DNA of 64,000 nucleotides from CAWCDJ01 sp963794265 (GTDB taxonomy: Bacteria > Acidobacteriota > Terriglobia > Bryobacterales > Bryobacteraceae), in NCBI GenBank assembly GCA_963794265.1, contig CAWCDJ010000003.1, forward strand, positions 248,001 through 312,000, given 5' to 3'. The translations under genes and the position numbers were made by a program. Shown here piece after piece: positions 53,185 through 61,034 of this stretch. The notes under the pieces are model-generated. The model saw only the letters and a program-made list of their open reading frames with translations. It was not told the origin of the DNA and did no database searches. Positions within the stretch are counted from its first letter, which is position 1, and every line of letters starts with the position of its first letter.

Positions 53185-53873
53185 CTTTGACTCTCCTGGA
53201 CCAGCGGCACCGATTGCTGCCGCTTGGCGCCCGTGTCTTCCATCAGCACCGAGGTCGGGCCGATCTTCAGCACCTTGTATTTCCGCTTCACGACATCCCC
53301 TTCCGATGCGGAAAGGATCTCGTCACCATCCAGAAAATAGGCGGTCTTCTTCCCGCTGACGCGCTTGGTCGAAAACCCGTAGAACTTCAGGTCAATCGGC
53401 GCAGGGGGTGGGGGCGGCGGCGGTCCCGAGGCCGCAGCCACCGAGACCATCTGCTTCGGCAGGATCTTGGGTTCCTTTCCCTTGGGCATTTCCACGGGTT
53501 TCGGAGGCGGCGCGGTCGAAAACTGGAACAGGTTGCGGCTGCCGCCCGCCAGTTCCACCGCTTGCACCCTGGTGAAATACTCGAGCCGCAGCGTGGGGTC
53601 GATGGACTCCGGTTTCAGCCGGTCCTCCGGCCTTTTGGAATGCAGCACCGGGTGGAACTCTTCGCTGCGCATGCGCGAGGCCGGCGCTCGCGAAACCGGC
53701 GCCTGCTCCGTCAGCGCGGCGTCCGGTGCGGCGGGAGCCGCTGCACCCGAAGCCGCCGGCCCGCGCGGGATATCCGGCCCGGCGAACAGGTTCGCATACA
53801 CCGTGTAAGCGGCGATGATTCCCAGCAAAGCCAGGAAGACTACCTTCTTCTTGTCCTGGGTCCCGGTCGTCAT
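53181..53873 (-). CDS. PilP/GspC-like inner-membrane protein
   Basis: A 230-residue protein with a single N-terminal membrane helix (about 11-27), a long Pro/Ala linker (30-150, including a run of seven Pro) and a C-terminal beta domain (about 160-225: IDLKFYGFSTKRVSGKKTAY … LDGDEILSASEGDVVKRKYK). The order PilM-PilN-PilO then this protein suggests a PilP or GspC equivalent linking the inner-membrane platform to the secretin. Sequence similarity to PilP is faint. ATGA overlap with pilO. Confidence 0.65.
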   Translation of the reverse strand: MTTGTQDKKKVVFLALLGIIAAYTVYANLFAGPDIPRGPAASGAAAPAAPDAALTEQAPVSRAPASRMRSEEFHPVLHSKRPEDRLKPESIDPTLRLEYFTRVQAVELAGGSRNLFQFSTAPPPKPVEMPKGKEPKILPKQMVSVAAASGPPPPPPPAPIDLKFYGFSTKRVSGKKTAYFLDGDEILSASEGDVVKRKYKVLKIGPTSVLMEDTGAKRQQSVPLVQESQS

Positions 53874-54466
53874 ATTGCCGTGTCCCCGGCCCCTTTCACA
53901 AAGGTGTCGATCTTCAGAGTCACATTGAGCGCCTGTCCGCCCTGTTGCTGCGGCGCGGCCGCCTGCATGTTCTCGATAATCATGAAGCGGGGCGATTTAT
54001 CCAGCAGGTTCACGAACTTCGTGAGATTGGCGTAGGTGCCTTCGAAGCCTACCTGCGCGGTCAGCATCTTCAGCGTATCGCTGCCCTCGATGGGCTCCCT
54101 GCTGAACTGCGCCGTGCCCATGCGGATCCCCGCTTCCTTCGCCGTCTCGGTCAGTTCCGCGAGAATCACCGAAGAGGTAGTCCCTTCGTCGGTGAAATAC
54201 TGACCCAGAAACTTGTCGCCCTGGGTGCGGGCGGTGTCTACTTTGTCCGCCAGGCGCTTGGTGGCGGCCAGGCGCGCTCGCATCCGGGAAAGCTGCGCGC
54301 CCAGGGATTCCTGGTCGCGACGCAAGTCGTCCGCCCCACCGCCGAACGGGTGGAACGCGACCACCGCGGCCGCCAGATTCGCCGCCAGCAGCGTCCCGAT
54401 CACCGCGCGCATCATGACCCGCGGGTCTTTGATCCGAACCCCCCTGATGCTATAGTTTCTGGCCAT
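53870..54466 (-). CDS. pilO: PilO-like type IV pilus assembly protein
   Basis: A 198-residue bitopic protein: membrane helix at about 18-40, coiled coil (about 48-80) and a C-terminal ferredoxin-like domain (ILAELTETAKEAGIRMGTAQ … VGFEGTYANLTKFVNLLDKS … FMIIENMQA). This is the PilO/GspM fold that pairs with PilN. It overlaps pilN by 17 nt and the pilP-like gene by 4 nt. Confidence 0.85.
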   Translation of the reverse strand: MARNYSIRGVRIKDPRVMMRAVIGTLLAANLAAAVVAFHPFGGGADDLRRDQESLGAQLSRMRARLAATKRLADKVDTARTQGDKFLGQYFTDEGTTSSVILAELTETAKEAGIRMGTAQFSREPIEGSDTLKMLTAQVGFEGTYANLTKFVNLLDKSPRFMIIENMQAAAPQQQGGQALNVTLKIDTFVKGAGDTAI

Positions 54467-55013
54467 ATTCCACGCTCACACGGTAGCGCCACAACGGCTC
54501 CGACTGTGTGGGAGCCTGCTGGGTGCGGATTTCGGGGTTGGCAAAGGGCTTTTCCGCCATGGTTTTCAATAGCTCGATAACCGGGGTGGGCGATTCCGCC
54601 CCCAGTTGCATGTCGAGCGACACCTGGTCCAGGGAATCGACGGTGGGATGAATCTGGATCACCCGCACGTTGTACGGCAACACCTTTTCGAGGTCCACGA
54701 AGATGCGCGTCCAACTGATGCCCTTGCGCCGCAGCAGGGCATTCAGGAACACGCTGCGCTCCAGCACTTCGGCATTCTCGGGCCGCCGGAGCATGGCCTC
54801 GAACTGCGCCTGCTCCGCGGTAGCCTTGCGAAGTTCCGTATTCAGCCGGTCCACATCGTGGCGCAAATCCGCGAATTGCGCCCGGTCGGTCAGAGCCATC
54901 GAGATCAGGGCTCCCAGGGTCGCCACCAGCAGAAGACTGACGGCGATGGAAGCCGCCACCATCGGACGGTCGCGCCGGAACGGCTGGCTCGCGAGATTGA
55001 TCGGAATCTTCAT
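54450..55013 (-). CDS. pilN: PilN-like type IV pilus assembly protein
   Basis: A 187-residue protein from the ATG at 55013, one base after the pilM stop. The N-terminal INLASQPFRRDRP motif is the PilN segment that binds PilM. A membrane helix follows (about 19-40), then a coiled coil and a ferredoxin-like periplasmic domain (ISWTRIFVDLEKVLPYNVRV … DQVSLDMQLGAESPTPVIEL). Forms a heterodimer with PilO. Confidence 0.9.
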   Translation of the reverse strand: MKIPINLASQPFRRDRPMVAASIAVSLLLVATLGALISMALTDRAQFADLRHDVDRLNTELRKATAEQAQFEAMLRRPENAEVLERSVFLNALLRRKGISWTRIFVDLEKVLPYNVRVIQIHPTVDSLDQVSLDMQLGAESPTPVIELLKTMAEKPFANPEIRTQQAPTQSEPLWRYRVSVEYGQKL

Positions 55014-55014
55014 C

Positions 55015-55902
55015 TCAGTTGTTCCGGGCGATGGACCGCAGGTATCCGAGCAGCCCCGCGTTATTCTCTCCCGGGGTCGCCAGGGCCGAGCGCATGGTCT
55101 CCGCCTGCACCCCAAGTTCGTCTTCGAAGCGCCGCTGCGCCTCATCCGATCGCCCGCCAAACCCGCACAGCGTCAGCCTCTCGGGACGGCCGCCGAGATT
55201 GTCTTCCATGTAAACGAAGGTGGGCAGCAGCACCGCCAGGACGTCCTCCAGCCCGGCCGAGGGAAGCTCCAGGCAGCGCACCAGCTTGAGCACGCTCTTC
55301 TGCCGCACCAGCACCGTCAGAACGCGGCCGGTGAGCTTCGCGACGACGTTCAGCCCCTGGTCCGGCGCCAGTTCGAGCGCCGCCAGGCACGAGGCCGTAA
55401 CCAGCCCCGGGTTCCAGCCGGCGGTCCGGAACGGCGATTCGTAGCGCGCCACGATTTCGAGCGGCGCCATCACCACCACCAAATCCACTTTCTTATCCGC
55501 CGAGGGCTGGGCGAAATAGCTCACCGCCGCGGATTCCACGTCGAACGGCACACTGCGCTTCACGCGGAAGCGCACCAGCGAAAGCTGCTCCTTGGGGTCC
55601 GACGGGAAGCTGTCGAAATCCAGCACCGCGATGCGCGTCGAGTAGTCCGGCAAAATCAGCGCGATATCCCGCCGCTTCCGCATCGCCTGCGCGCCCGAAA
55701 AGGCCCTCACCGCCGCCATGAAATCGTCCGGGTCGGTGACGTTTTCCCGGAGCGGGGAAACCGAGAGCGTGCCCTCCCTGAGGGGGTAGAACTCCAACTC
55801 GGCGCGGGCCCCGATGCGCGCCGCGGCGATGCCCGCTTCGGAGATCTCGAAGGCCATCGCCGGCGGCGGTTCGTGAAGAATGGATTTGAGTCGATCAAGC
55901 AT
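55015..55902 (-). CDS. pilM: PilM-like actin-fold pilus platform protein
   Basis: A 295-residue cytoplasmic protein with an actin/FtsA-like fold (AFEISEAGIAAARIG, IALILPDYSTRIAVLDFDS, RFRVKRSVPFDVESAAVSYF). PilM couples the cytoplasmic ATPase to PilN. It is shorter than canonical PilM (about 350) and the usual ATP-binding motifs are weak, so nucleotide binding is uncertain. It follows pilB by 35 nt, with a perfect palindrome in between. Confidence 0.85.
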   Translation of the reverse strand: MLDRLKSILHEPPPAMAFEISEAGIAAARIGARAELEFYPLREGTLSVSPLRENVTDPDDFMAAVRAFSGAQAMRKRRDIALILPDYSTRIAVLDFDSFPSDPKEQLSLVRFRVKRSVPFDVESAAVSYFAQPSADKKVDLVVVMAPLEIVARYESPFRTAGWNPGLVTASCLAALELAPDQGLNVVAKLTGRVLTVLVRQKSVLKLVRCLELPSAGLEDVLAVLLPTFVYMEDNLGGRPERLTLCGFGGRSDEAQRRFEDELGVQAETMRSALATPGENNAGLLGYLRSIARNN

Positions 55903-55916
55903 CGCATGTGCGGCTG

Positions 55917-55934
55917 GGCGGGCCCGGGCCCGCC
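55917..55934. promoter_or_regulatory. Perfect 18-bp palindrome between pilB and pilM
   Basis: GGCGGGCCCGGGCCCGCC is a perfect palindrome in the short pilB-pilM gap. Transcribed, it would form a very stable hairpin and could set the relative expression of pilB against the downstream platform genes. Confidence 0.5.
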
Positions 55935-55937
55935 GTA

Positions 55938-57563
55938 CTAGCCCTCGATAAAGGTCACCTTGTTGATTTCTCTCAATGTCGTGATTCCCGTCCGCATCTT
56001 CTCGACGGCCGATTCGCGCAGGAACGTCATTCCCTCATCGCGCGCCGCCCGCTTGATTTCCGAGGTCGGCCGCTTATCCAGAATCATCTCGCGGATGCGG
56101 TCCGTCAGGTCCAGCAGTTCGTGGATCGCCGAGCGGCCGCGGAAGCCCGTGCCGCCGCATTCGAAACAGCCCGCGCCCTCGAAGAGCGGTATATCCTGCC
56201 ACTCCTCGGGCTTCAGCCCGCTCTCGATCAGCAGGGAATCCGGATACGCCACCTGCCGCTTGCAATGTTCGCAGATCACGCGCACCAGCCGCTGCGCCAG
56301 AATGCAGTTCAGCGCCGAAACGAAGTTGTACGCCTCCACCCCCATGTTGAGGAAGCGGCCCAGCACATCGAGCACGTTGTTGGCGTGCACGGTGGTGAAC
56401 ACCAGGTGGCCGGTGAGCGCCGAGTTGATGGCGATCTGCGCGGTTTCCTGGTCGCGGATTTCGCCCACCATGATCTTGTCCGGGTCGTGGCGCAGAATCG
56501 AACGCAGCCCGCGAGCGAACGTCAGGCCCTTTTTCTCGTTCACTGGAATCTGCGTGATGCCCTTGATCTGGTACTCCACCGGGTCCTCGATGGTGATGAT
56601 CTTGTCTTCGTCGTTCTTGATCTCGCTCAGGGCGGCGTAGAGCGTGGTGGTCTTCCCCGAGCCGGTTGGCCCGGTCACCAGCACCATGCCGTAAGGTTCC
56701 GTGATGTAGCGGCGGAATTTGGCAAGGTCGGCATCCGCGAACCCCACCACGTCGAGCGACAGTTTGGCGAACTTCTCGCTCATCGATTCCTTGTCCAGCA
56801 CGCGGAGCACGGCGTCTTCGCCGTGGATGGTGGGCATGATGGAAACGCGGAAGTCGATCAGCCGGTTCTTGTAGCGCACCCGGAAGCGGCCGTCCTGCGG
56901 CACGCGCTTCTCGGCGATATCCAGCTCGCTCATCACCTTGATGCGCGAGATGATGGTGGACTGCCAGTCTTTCGCGATGGGCGGCATGGCATAATGCAGC
57001 ACGCCGTCGATGCGGTACTTGATGGCCACTTCCTGGTCGCGCGATTCGATGTGGATATCGCTGGCGCGCCGCTCGAGCGCGTTGAAGATGGTGGTATCCA
57101 CCAGCTTGATGACCGGCGCGATATCGGCGTCGGCGGCGGTGAGCTTGTCGATCGAGAGCGTCTCATCCTGGTCGCCCTCTTCCGCCACCACATCGAGCGT
57201 AAAGCCTTCGGTGACCTCTTCGAGCACGCGCTGCGACTGCTCGGTCTTCTTCAGCAGCTCGGCGATCTGCGAAAGCGTCGCCACCTTCACCCGCAGCTTC
57301 TTCTGCAGCAGCAGGCCCAGTTCGTCGATCAGGTTGAGATTCCGCGGGTCGGAAAGCGCAATATCGAGCGTCCCGTTCTGCGCCTGCATCGGGACGAAGT
57401 TGTAGCGGAACATCAGGTCCACCGGGATGGACCGGAACAGGTCGTGGTCGATGGAAGCTTCGCGCAGGTCCACGTACTCGCAGCGGTACCGGGCCGCGAC
57501 CGCGCGCGCCTGCTCCACCTCCGCCAGGGGGTCGACGATCCGGGCTTTTTCAACGGTGGCCAT
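55938..57563 (-). CDS. pilB: PilB/GspE-family assembly ATPase
   Basis: A 541-residue hexameric ATPase that powers pilus or pseudopilus assembly. It has an N-terminal MshEN-like domain (1-150) and an ATPase core (about 170-530). Walker A GPTGSGKTT, Asp box IITIEDPVEY, Walker B IMVGEIRDQET and His box VHANNVLDV are present. The zinc motif C-E-H-C … C-F-E-C marks the GspE/PilB type rather than PilT. The ATG at 57563 is used; a TTG two codons upstream lacks support. The gap before it holds a large inverted repeat. Confidence 0.95.
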   Translation of the reverse strand: MATVEKARIVDPLAEVEQARAVAARYRCEYVDLREASIDHDLFRSIPVDLMFRYNFVPMQAQNGTLDIALSDPRNLNLIDELGLLLQKKLRVKVATLSQIAELLKKTEQSQRVLEEVTEGFTLDVVAEEGDQDETLSIDKLTAADADIAPVIKLVDTTIFNALERRASDIHIESRDQEVAIKYRIDGVLHYAMPPIAKDWQSTIISRIKVMSELDIAEKRVPQDGRFRVRYKNRLIDFRVSIMPTIHGEDAVLRVLDKESMSEKFAKLSLDVVGFADADLAKFRRYITEPYGMVLVTGPTGSGKTTTLYAALSEIKNDEDKIITIEDPVEYQIKGITQIPVNEKKGLTFARGLRSILRHDPDKIMVGEIRDQETAQIAINSALTGHLVFTTVHANNVLDVLGRFLNMGVEAYNFVSALNCILAQRLVRVICEHCKRQVAYPDSLLIESGLKPEEWQDIPLFEGAGCFECGGTGFRGRSAIHELLDLTDRIREMILDKRPTSEIKRAARDEGMTFLRESAVEKMRTGITTLREINKVTFIEG

Positions 57564-57577
57564 AACCAACCTTGTTC

Positions 57578-57650
57578 TTCACCGCCGAGGCGCGGAGACG
57601 CCGAGAACTCAATTCAGGTTCTCTCGGCGTCTCCGCGTCTCGGCGGTGAA
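57578..57650. repeat. Large inverted repeat (interspersed palindrome type) between pilC and pilB
   Basis: Arms of about 31-34 bp (57578-57608 and 57617-57650) pair except for a 2-nt bulge and one T/C mismatch, around an 8-nt loop. The outer sequence begins TTCACCGCCGAGGCGCGGAG. It would make a strong hairpin between pilC and pilB, with effects on processing or transcription. The sequence type (CGGCGTCTCCGCG) resembles palindromic repeats seen many times per genome in some bacteria. Confidence 0.85.
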
Positions 57651-57665
57651 TCATCAGCCTCTCTC

Positions 57666-58874
57666 CTACCGAATCGTATCCGCCAGCGAAAAGATCGGCA
57701 GGTACAACGAAATCAGCACAAATGCCACGAACGAGCCCATCACGATCATGATGGCCGGTTCGATCAGCGACAGCGTGGCCGTCATGCGGGTATTCACGTC
57801 TTCTTCGAAAAACTCGGCCACGCTGTTGAGCATCGTCGGCAGCGCGCCGGTCGATTCGCCCACTTCGATCATATCGGTGGCCAGGCCGGGAAACATGCGC
57901 GACGCCTTGAGCGAACCCGAAAGCGGCTGGCCCTCGCGCACGCTCTTGCCGGCGGCCGACACGGCCCGCCGCAGCAGCGGGGTGTTCAAGGAGTCGGCCG
58001 CCGTTTCCATGGCCTGCACCAGCGGAATGCCCCCGGTGAGCAGCGTCCCCAGGATGCGGCAAAGCTGCGCCACTTGGTACTTGAGCCACATTTCGCCGAT
58101 AACCGGCAGCCGCATCTTGAATTTATCGATGTGCTCGCGCGCGGATTCCCGCTTGGCCCACCAGCGGAACAGGAAAATGGCGGCCACCACTCCCCCGGCG
58201 AACGCCAGAATGTAGGTCCGGGCCGTGGTGCCGATTGCGATCAGCCACACCGTCATGGTCGGCAGCTTCGCCTCCATCGTGGCGTAGAGCGTGGCGAAGG
58301 TCGGAACCACGTAGGTCACCAGAAACACCATCAGCAGAATCACCAGCACGATCAACACGCACGGGTACATCAGCGAAACCATCACCTTCTTGCGCACCGC
58401 CAGCGCGATCCGCTGATAGCTGATATACCGGTCCAGCACCTCGGTCAGGCTGCCGCTCTTCTCGCCCGCCATCACCGAGGTGACGTACATCTTGGGAAAA
58501 ATCCCCTGCTGCCGGAACGCTTCGGAGAGCAGCGTGCCGCCCCGGACTTCGTCGCGAATCGCCTTGATGTACGGACCCAGCTTCGGGTCCGTCAGGCGCT
58601 CGGCCAGAAGGTCCAGGCCCTTGAGGATGGGAAGACCGGCGCGCACCAGGGTGACAAACTGCTGGTTGAAGATCAGGAATTTTTCGAGGTTGAGCTTTTT
58701 CCGCCCCTGAAAGATGGCCGGCGCCGCCAACGCCGAAACCCGCGGCTTGATCGAGTAGATCAGGAAGCCCTGCTGCGAAAACTTCTCGCGCAGCTCCTTT
58801 TCCGTGCTCGCGGCGGCCACCTGCTGGTGGATCTGCCCCCGGCTGTCCGCGTATTTGAGAACGAAGTCGGCCAT
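57666..58874 (-). CDS. pilC: PilC/GspF-family inner-membrane platform protein
   Basis: A 402-residue protein with two T2SSF domains (about 67-190 and 270-395) and three to four membrane helices. Conserved parts include KLNLEKFLIFNQQFVTLVRA, GLPILKGLDLL, GEKSGSLTEVLDRYISYQ and MFPGLATDMIEVGESTGALP. It forms the cytoplasmic-membrane platform turned by PilB. The start is 4 nt after the lolA stop. Confidence 0.95.
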   Translation of the reverse strand: MADFVLKYADSRGQIHQQVAAASTEKELREKFSQQGFLIYSIKPRVSALAAPAIFQGRKKLNLEKFLIFNQQFVTLVRAGLPILKGLDLLAERLTDPKLGPYIKAIRDEVRGGTLLSEAFRQQGIFPKMYVTSVMAGEKSGSLTEVLDRYISYQRIALAVRKKVMVSLMYPCVLIVLVILLMVFLVTYVVPTFATLYATMEAKLPTMTVWLIAIGTTARTYILAFAGGVVAAIFLFRWWAKRESAREHIDKFKMRLPVIGEMWLKYQVAQLCRILGTLLTGGIPLVQAMETAADSLNTPLLRRAVSAAGKSVREGQPLSGSLKASRMFPGLATDMIEVGESTGALPTMLNSVAEFFEEDVNTRMTATLSLIEPAIMIVMGSFVAFVLISLYLPIFSLADTIR

Positions 58875-58878
58875 GAGG

Positions 58879-59517
58879 TTACTGGGTGTCCTCCACCAGT
58901 TCCGCTCCCTTTGGTATCTGGAATTCGAACAGCCGGCTTTCGAGCACCGGGTTGAGGCGCTCCGCGCCGAAGGTGAAATCGAGAACCGAGTGGTCGTATC
59001 CCGTCACCTTTACCTCGTGAATCACGTTGTCGGGCGTCACCACGAACTCCACCGCGGAATACGGCAGGTTGTCGGATTTCGGCTCGGCGGTGATGCGCGT
59101 GCCGAAACCCTCCGGTTTCGCCTGGATATTGCGGAACTCCTTATCGAAGTCCAACTTACCGAGCAGGAAGGCGAGCGGCGCACGCATGTCTTCGCTTTCC
59201 TTGAGCTTCATCTTTTCCACCCGGTTCGCATCCGGCGTATACAACCAGAGGTTCTTGCCGTCCGATACGAAAAGCTTCCCCTTGGGCTGGGAATAATCCC
59301 AGCGCATCCTCCCCGGCTTGCGCAGCATGAGCAGGCCGGCATCCGAATGGCGGGGGCGTCCGGGAGCCGTATAGTCTTCTTGAAACGTGACTTGCAGGGT
59401 TTTTGCATGGTTGTACCGCGTCTCCACACCCTTCAGGAGCGCGTCCAGCCGGGCGTCGCCCGCAAAGGCGTACACTGCCAGCAATCCAACCAATAGACGA
59501 AAGTGGCCCACAAACAT
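58879..59517 (-). CDS. lolA: LolA-like lipoprotein carrier
   Basis: A 212-residue periplasmic protein from the ATG at 59517 (a GTG at 59529 is possible), with a signal peptide (RLLVGLLAVYAFAG). It has the LolA fold markers TLQVTFQEDYTAPGRPRHSD, LMLRKPGRMRWDYSQP, KNLWLYTPDANRVEKM and a C-terminal FEFQIPKGAELVED. LolA carries lipoproteins to the outer membrane. Being 4 nt upstream of pilC suggests it serves a lipoprotein of this machine, for example a pilotin. Confidence 0.88.
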   Translation of the reverse strand: MFVGHFRLLVGLLAVYAFAGDARLDALLKGVETRYNHAKTLQVTFQEDYTAPGRPRHSDAGLLMLRKPGRMRWDYSQPKGKLFVSDGKNLWLYTPDANRVEKMKLKESEDMRAPLAFLLGKLDFDKEFRNIQAKPEGFGTRITAEPKSDNLPYSAVEFVVTPDNVIHEVKVTGYDHSVLDFTFGAERLNPVLESRLFEFQIPKGAELVEDTQ

Positions 59518-59548
59518 TTGACGCAGCACGCCGTCGAAACGTGTAACC

Positions 59549-60973
59549 TTACCTCACCGATACCGTGACTCCGGGCTGGCTCGAGATGCCACCCACCGAA
59601 ATAACCAGCGGCAGGTCGCCGGAAGGCGCGTTATCAGGGACTTGGACATTCACCTGGAGCACTCCCGAGACCAGGCCCGGCGCCTCCCCCGCAAAGGATA
59701 CCGTGGCGGGCTGCCCGCCGACGGTGGCCGTGACCACTTGCGACGGCGCCGGAGTAAGCGGCGGGGCGGAGGCCACCTTCGTCACCGCTCCGGTGATTCC
59801 CTGAGGATCGGTCTGGCCTTCTCCCGTGGCATAGATGGTCACGACCGACCCCTTGGGCGCCGGGTTCGCGGGGGAATTGACGCTGTTGTCCGGATTCAGG
59901 ATGGCCCCCGGTCCGCTGCCCGCCGAGTTCGCGGTGAAAATGCCAGGCACCGCCGGCGACACCGGCAGGCTCAGCACATTCGACCCCGCCCCGTTGTACA
60001 CCACCTGCACCGAGGCCGTACTGCTCCCCGAAAGTTCATAAGGAGCGACCGCCGAAACCAGGTTGGAACTGGCATACACGATCGGTCCCGGCACCCCATT
60101 GAAAAGCACCTGCACCCCCGCCACGGCGGTGGCCACCGTGCCATCCGGGTTGAGGGTCAGCCCGGCTCCCGACGCCGGCCCGAGCGCGGTGCCTCCCAAA
60201 GTCACAATTTCGCCCGGGGAAATCCCGGTGGCGTTGCTGCCATTGGCGTCTAACCATGTGGCGCCATTGACCATCCTGGTGACGTTCGGCCCCTGGGTGA
60301 AAATCCCCCTCCGCAGAAACACAACCGGTACCACCAGAGGATTGTTGGCTATCTTGGTTGTACCCCCCATGTGGACCTCGACGCTCCCGACCGCCATGTC
60401 GCCCGGCACCTTGGTGGGGTCCACCGTGACCTGAACCACCGATCCGCTGGCTTTCGTCGTCAGCCAGGGACTGCTTGGGGAGGAGGAGATGAGCAGGGGT
60501 TGGTTGACGGTGAGCAAAACCCCAAACGAATTGGTGGCCGGAACGTTGGAGGTATTCCCCGTGTAATCAAAGAAGACCAGGCCCGGGCTGGCCACCAGCG
60601 CCGGCATGCCGGTCACCACCATCGTGACGTTGACCGGCAGAGTTCCGGCGGGCGTCTGGAACCCCACCGAAGCGTTGTAGGTTCCAGGCCGAATATTCGT
60701 GGAATTCACGCCCACTTGAATCAGGTCGGGGAGCGCGCCGCCCGGAGCGCTGCCGGTCGAATTGGAGACCAGTTGCAGCCAGGTAGCCGATGGCGGCCTG
60801 GACACGGTGTATGTGGCACCCGTCTGCGGGCTCGTCAGGAAAAAGGCCTGGACGGCGGAACCGATTTCGCCGGTCTGTTGGGTGAATGTTAAGGAAAGGG
60901 GAGCGATCGAAACCTGCGAGGAATTGGCCGCCAGCGCCGGGAGGGCCAGAAGGCAGGCCAGGAATGGCCGCAT
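59549..60973 (-). CDS. Secreted TIGR03437-domain protein, short
   Basis: A 474-residue exported protein with a signal peptide (1-15). It has two BACON-like Ig modules (about 18-120 and 125-220: PLSLTFTQQTGEIGSAVQAF … SATWLQLVSN; PGTYNASVGF) and a TIGR03437 C-terminal domain (about 235-474: RMVNGATWLDANG … GEIVTLGGTALGP … IVYASSNLVSAVAPYELSG … VVTIYATGEGQTDPQGITG … GVLQVNVQVPDNAPSGDLPL). It is the small homologue of the next gene. Likely a cell-surface or secreted protein, function unknown. Confidence 0.85.
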   Translation of the reverse strand: MRPFLACLLALPALAANSSQVSIAPLSLTFTQQTGEIGSAVQAFFLTSPQTGATYTVSRPPSATWLQLVSNSTGSAPGGALPDLIQVGVNSTNIRPGTYNASVGFQTPAGTLPVNVTMVVTGMPALVASPGLVFFDYTGNTSNVPATNSFGVLLTVNQPLLISSSPSSPWLTTKASGSVVQVTVDPTKVPGDMAVGSVEVHMGGTTKIANNPLVVPVVFLRRGIFTQGPNVTRMVNGATWLDANGSNATGISPGEIVTLGGTALGPASGAGLTLNPDGTVATAVAGVQVLFNGVPGPIVYASSNLVSAVAPYELSGSSTASVQVVYNGAGSNVLSLPVSPAVPGIFTANSAGSGPGAILNPDNSVNSPANPAPKGSVVTIYATGEGQTDPQGITGAVTKVASAPPLTPAPSQVVTATVGGQPATVSFAGEAPGLVSGVLQVNVQVPDNAPSGDLPLVISVGGISSQPGVTVSVR

Positions 60974-60997
60974 TCTTCTACTCTACCTGATGAAGAA

Positions 60998-61024
60998 TGG
61001 GGCAGACCGGACCGGCCTGCCCCA
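60998..61024. terminator. Inverted repeat between the two TIGR03437 genes
   Basis: Arms TGGGGCAGaCCGG and CCGGcCTGCCCCA match at 12 of 13 positions around one base. It follows the stop of the large gene and could end its transcription, but it also resembles the repeat-like DNA in the MFS gene, so it may be a mobile palindrome. Confidence 0.45.
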
Positions 61025-61034
61025 CTTGTGAGAC

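Noticed and set aside
55908..58955. Very long open frame on the plus strand opposite pilB and pilC
   Set aside because: It is antisense to well-conserved ATPase and platform genes and has Arg/His-rich low-complexity translation; high GC content makes such frames common.
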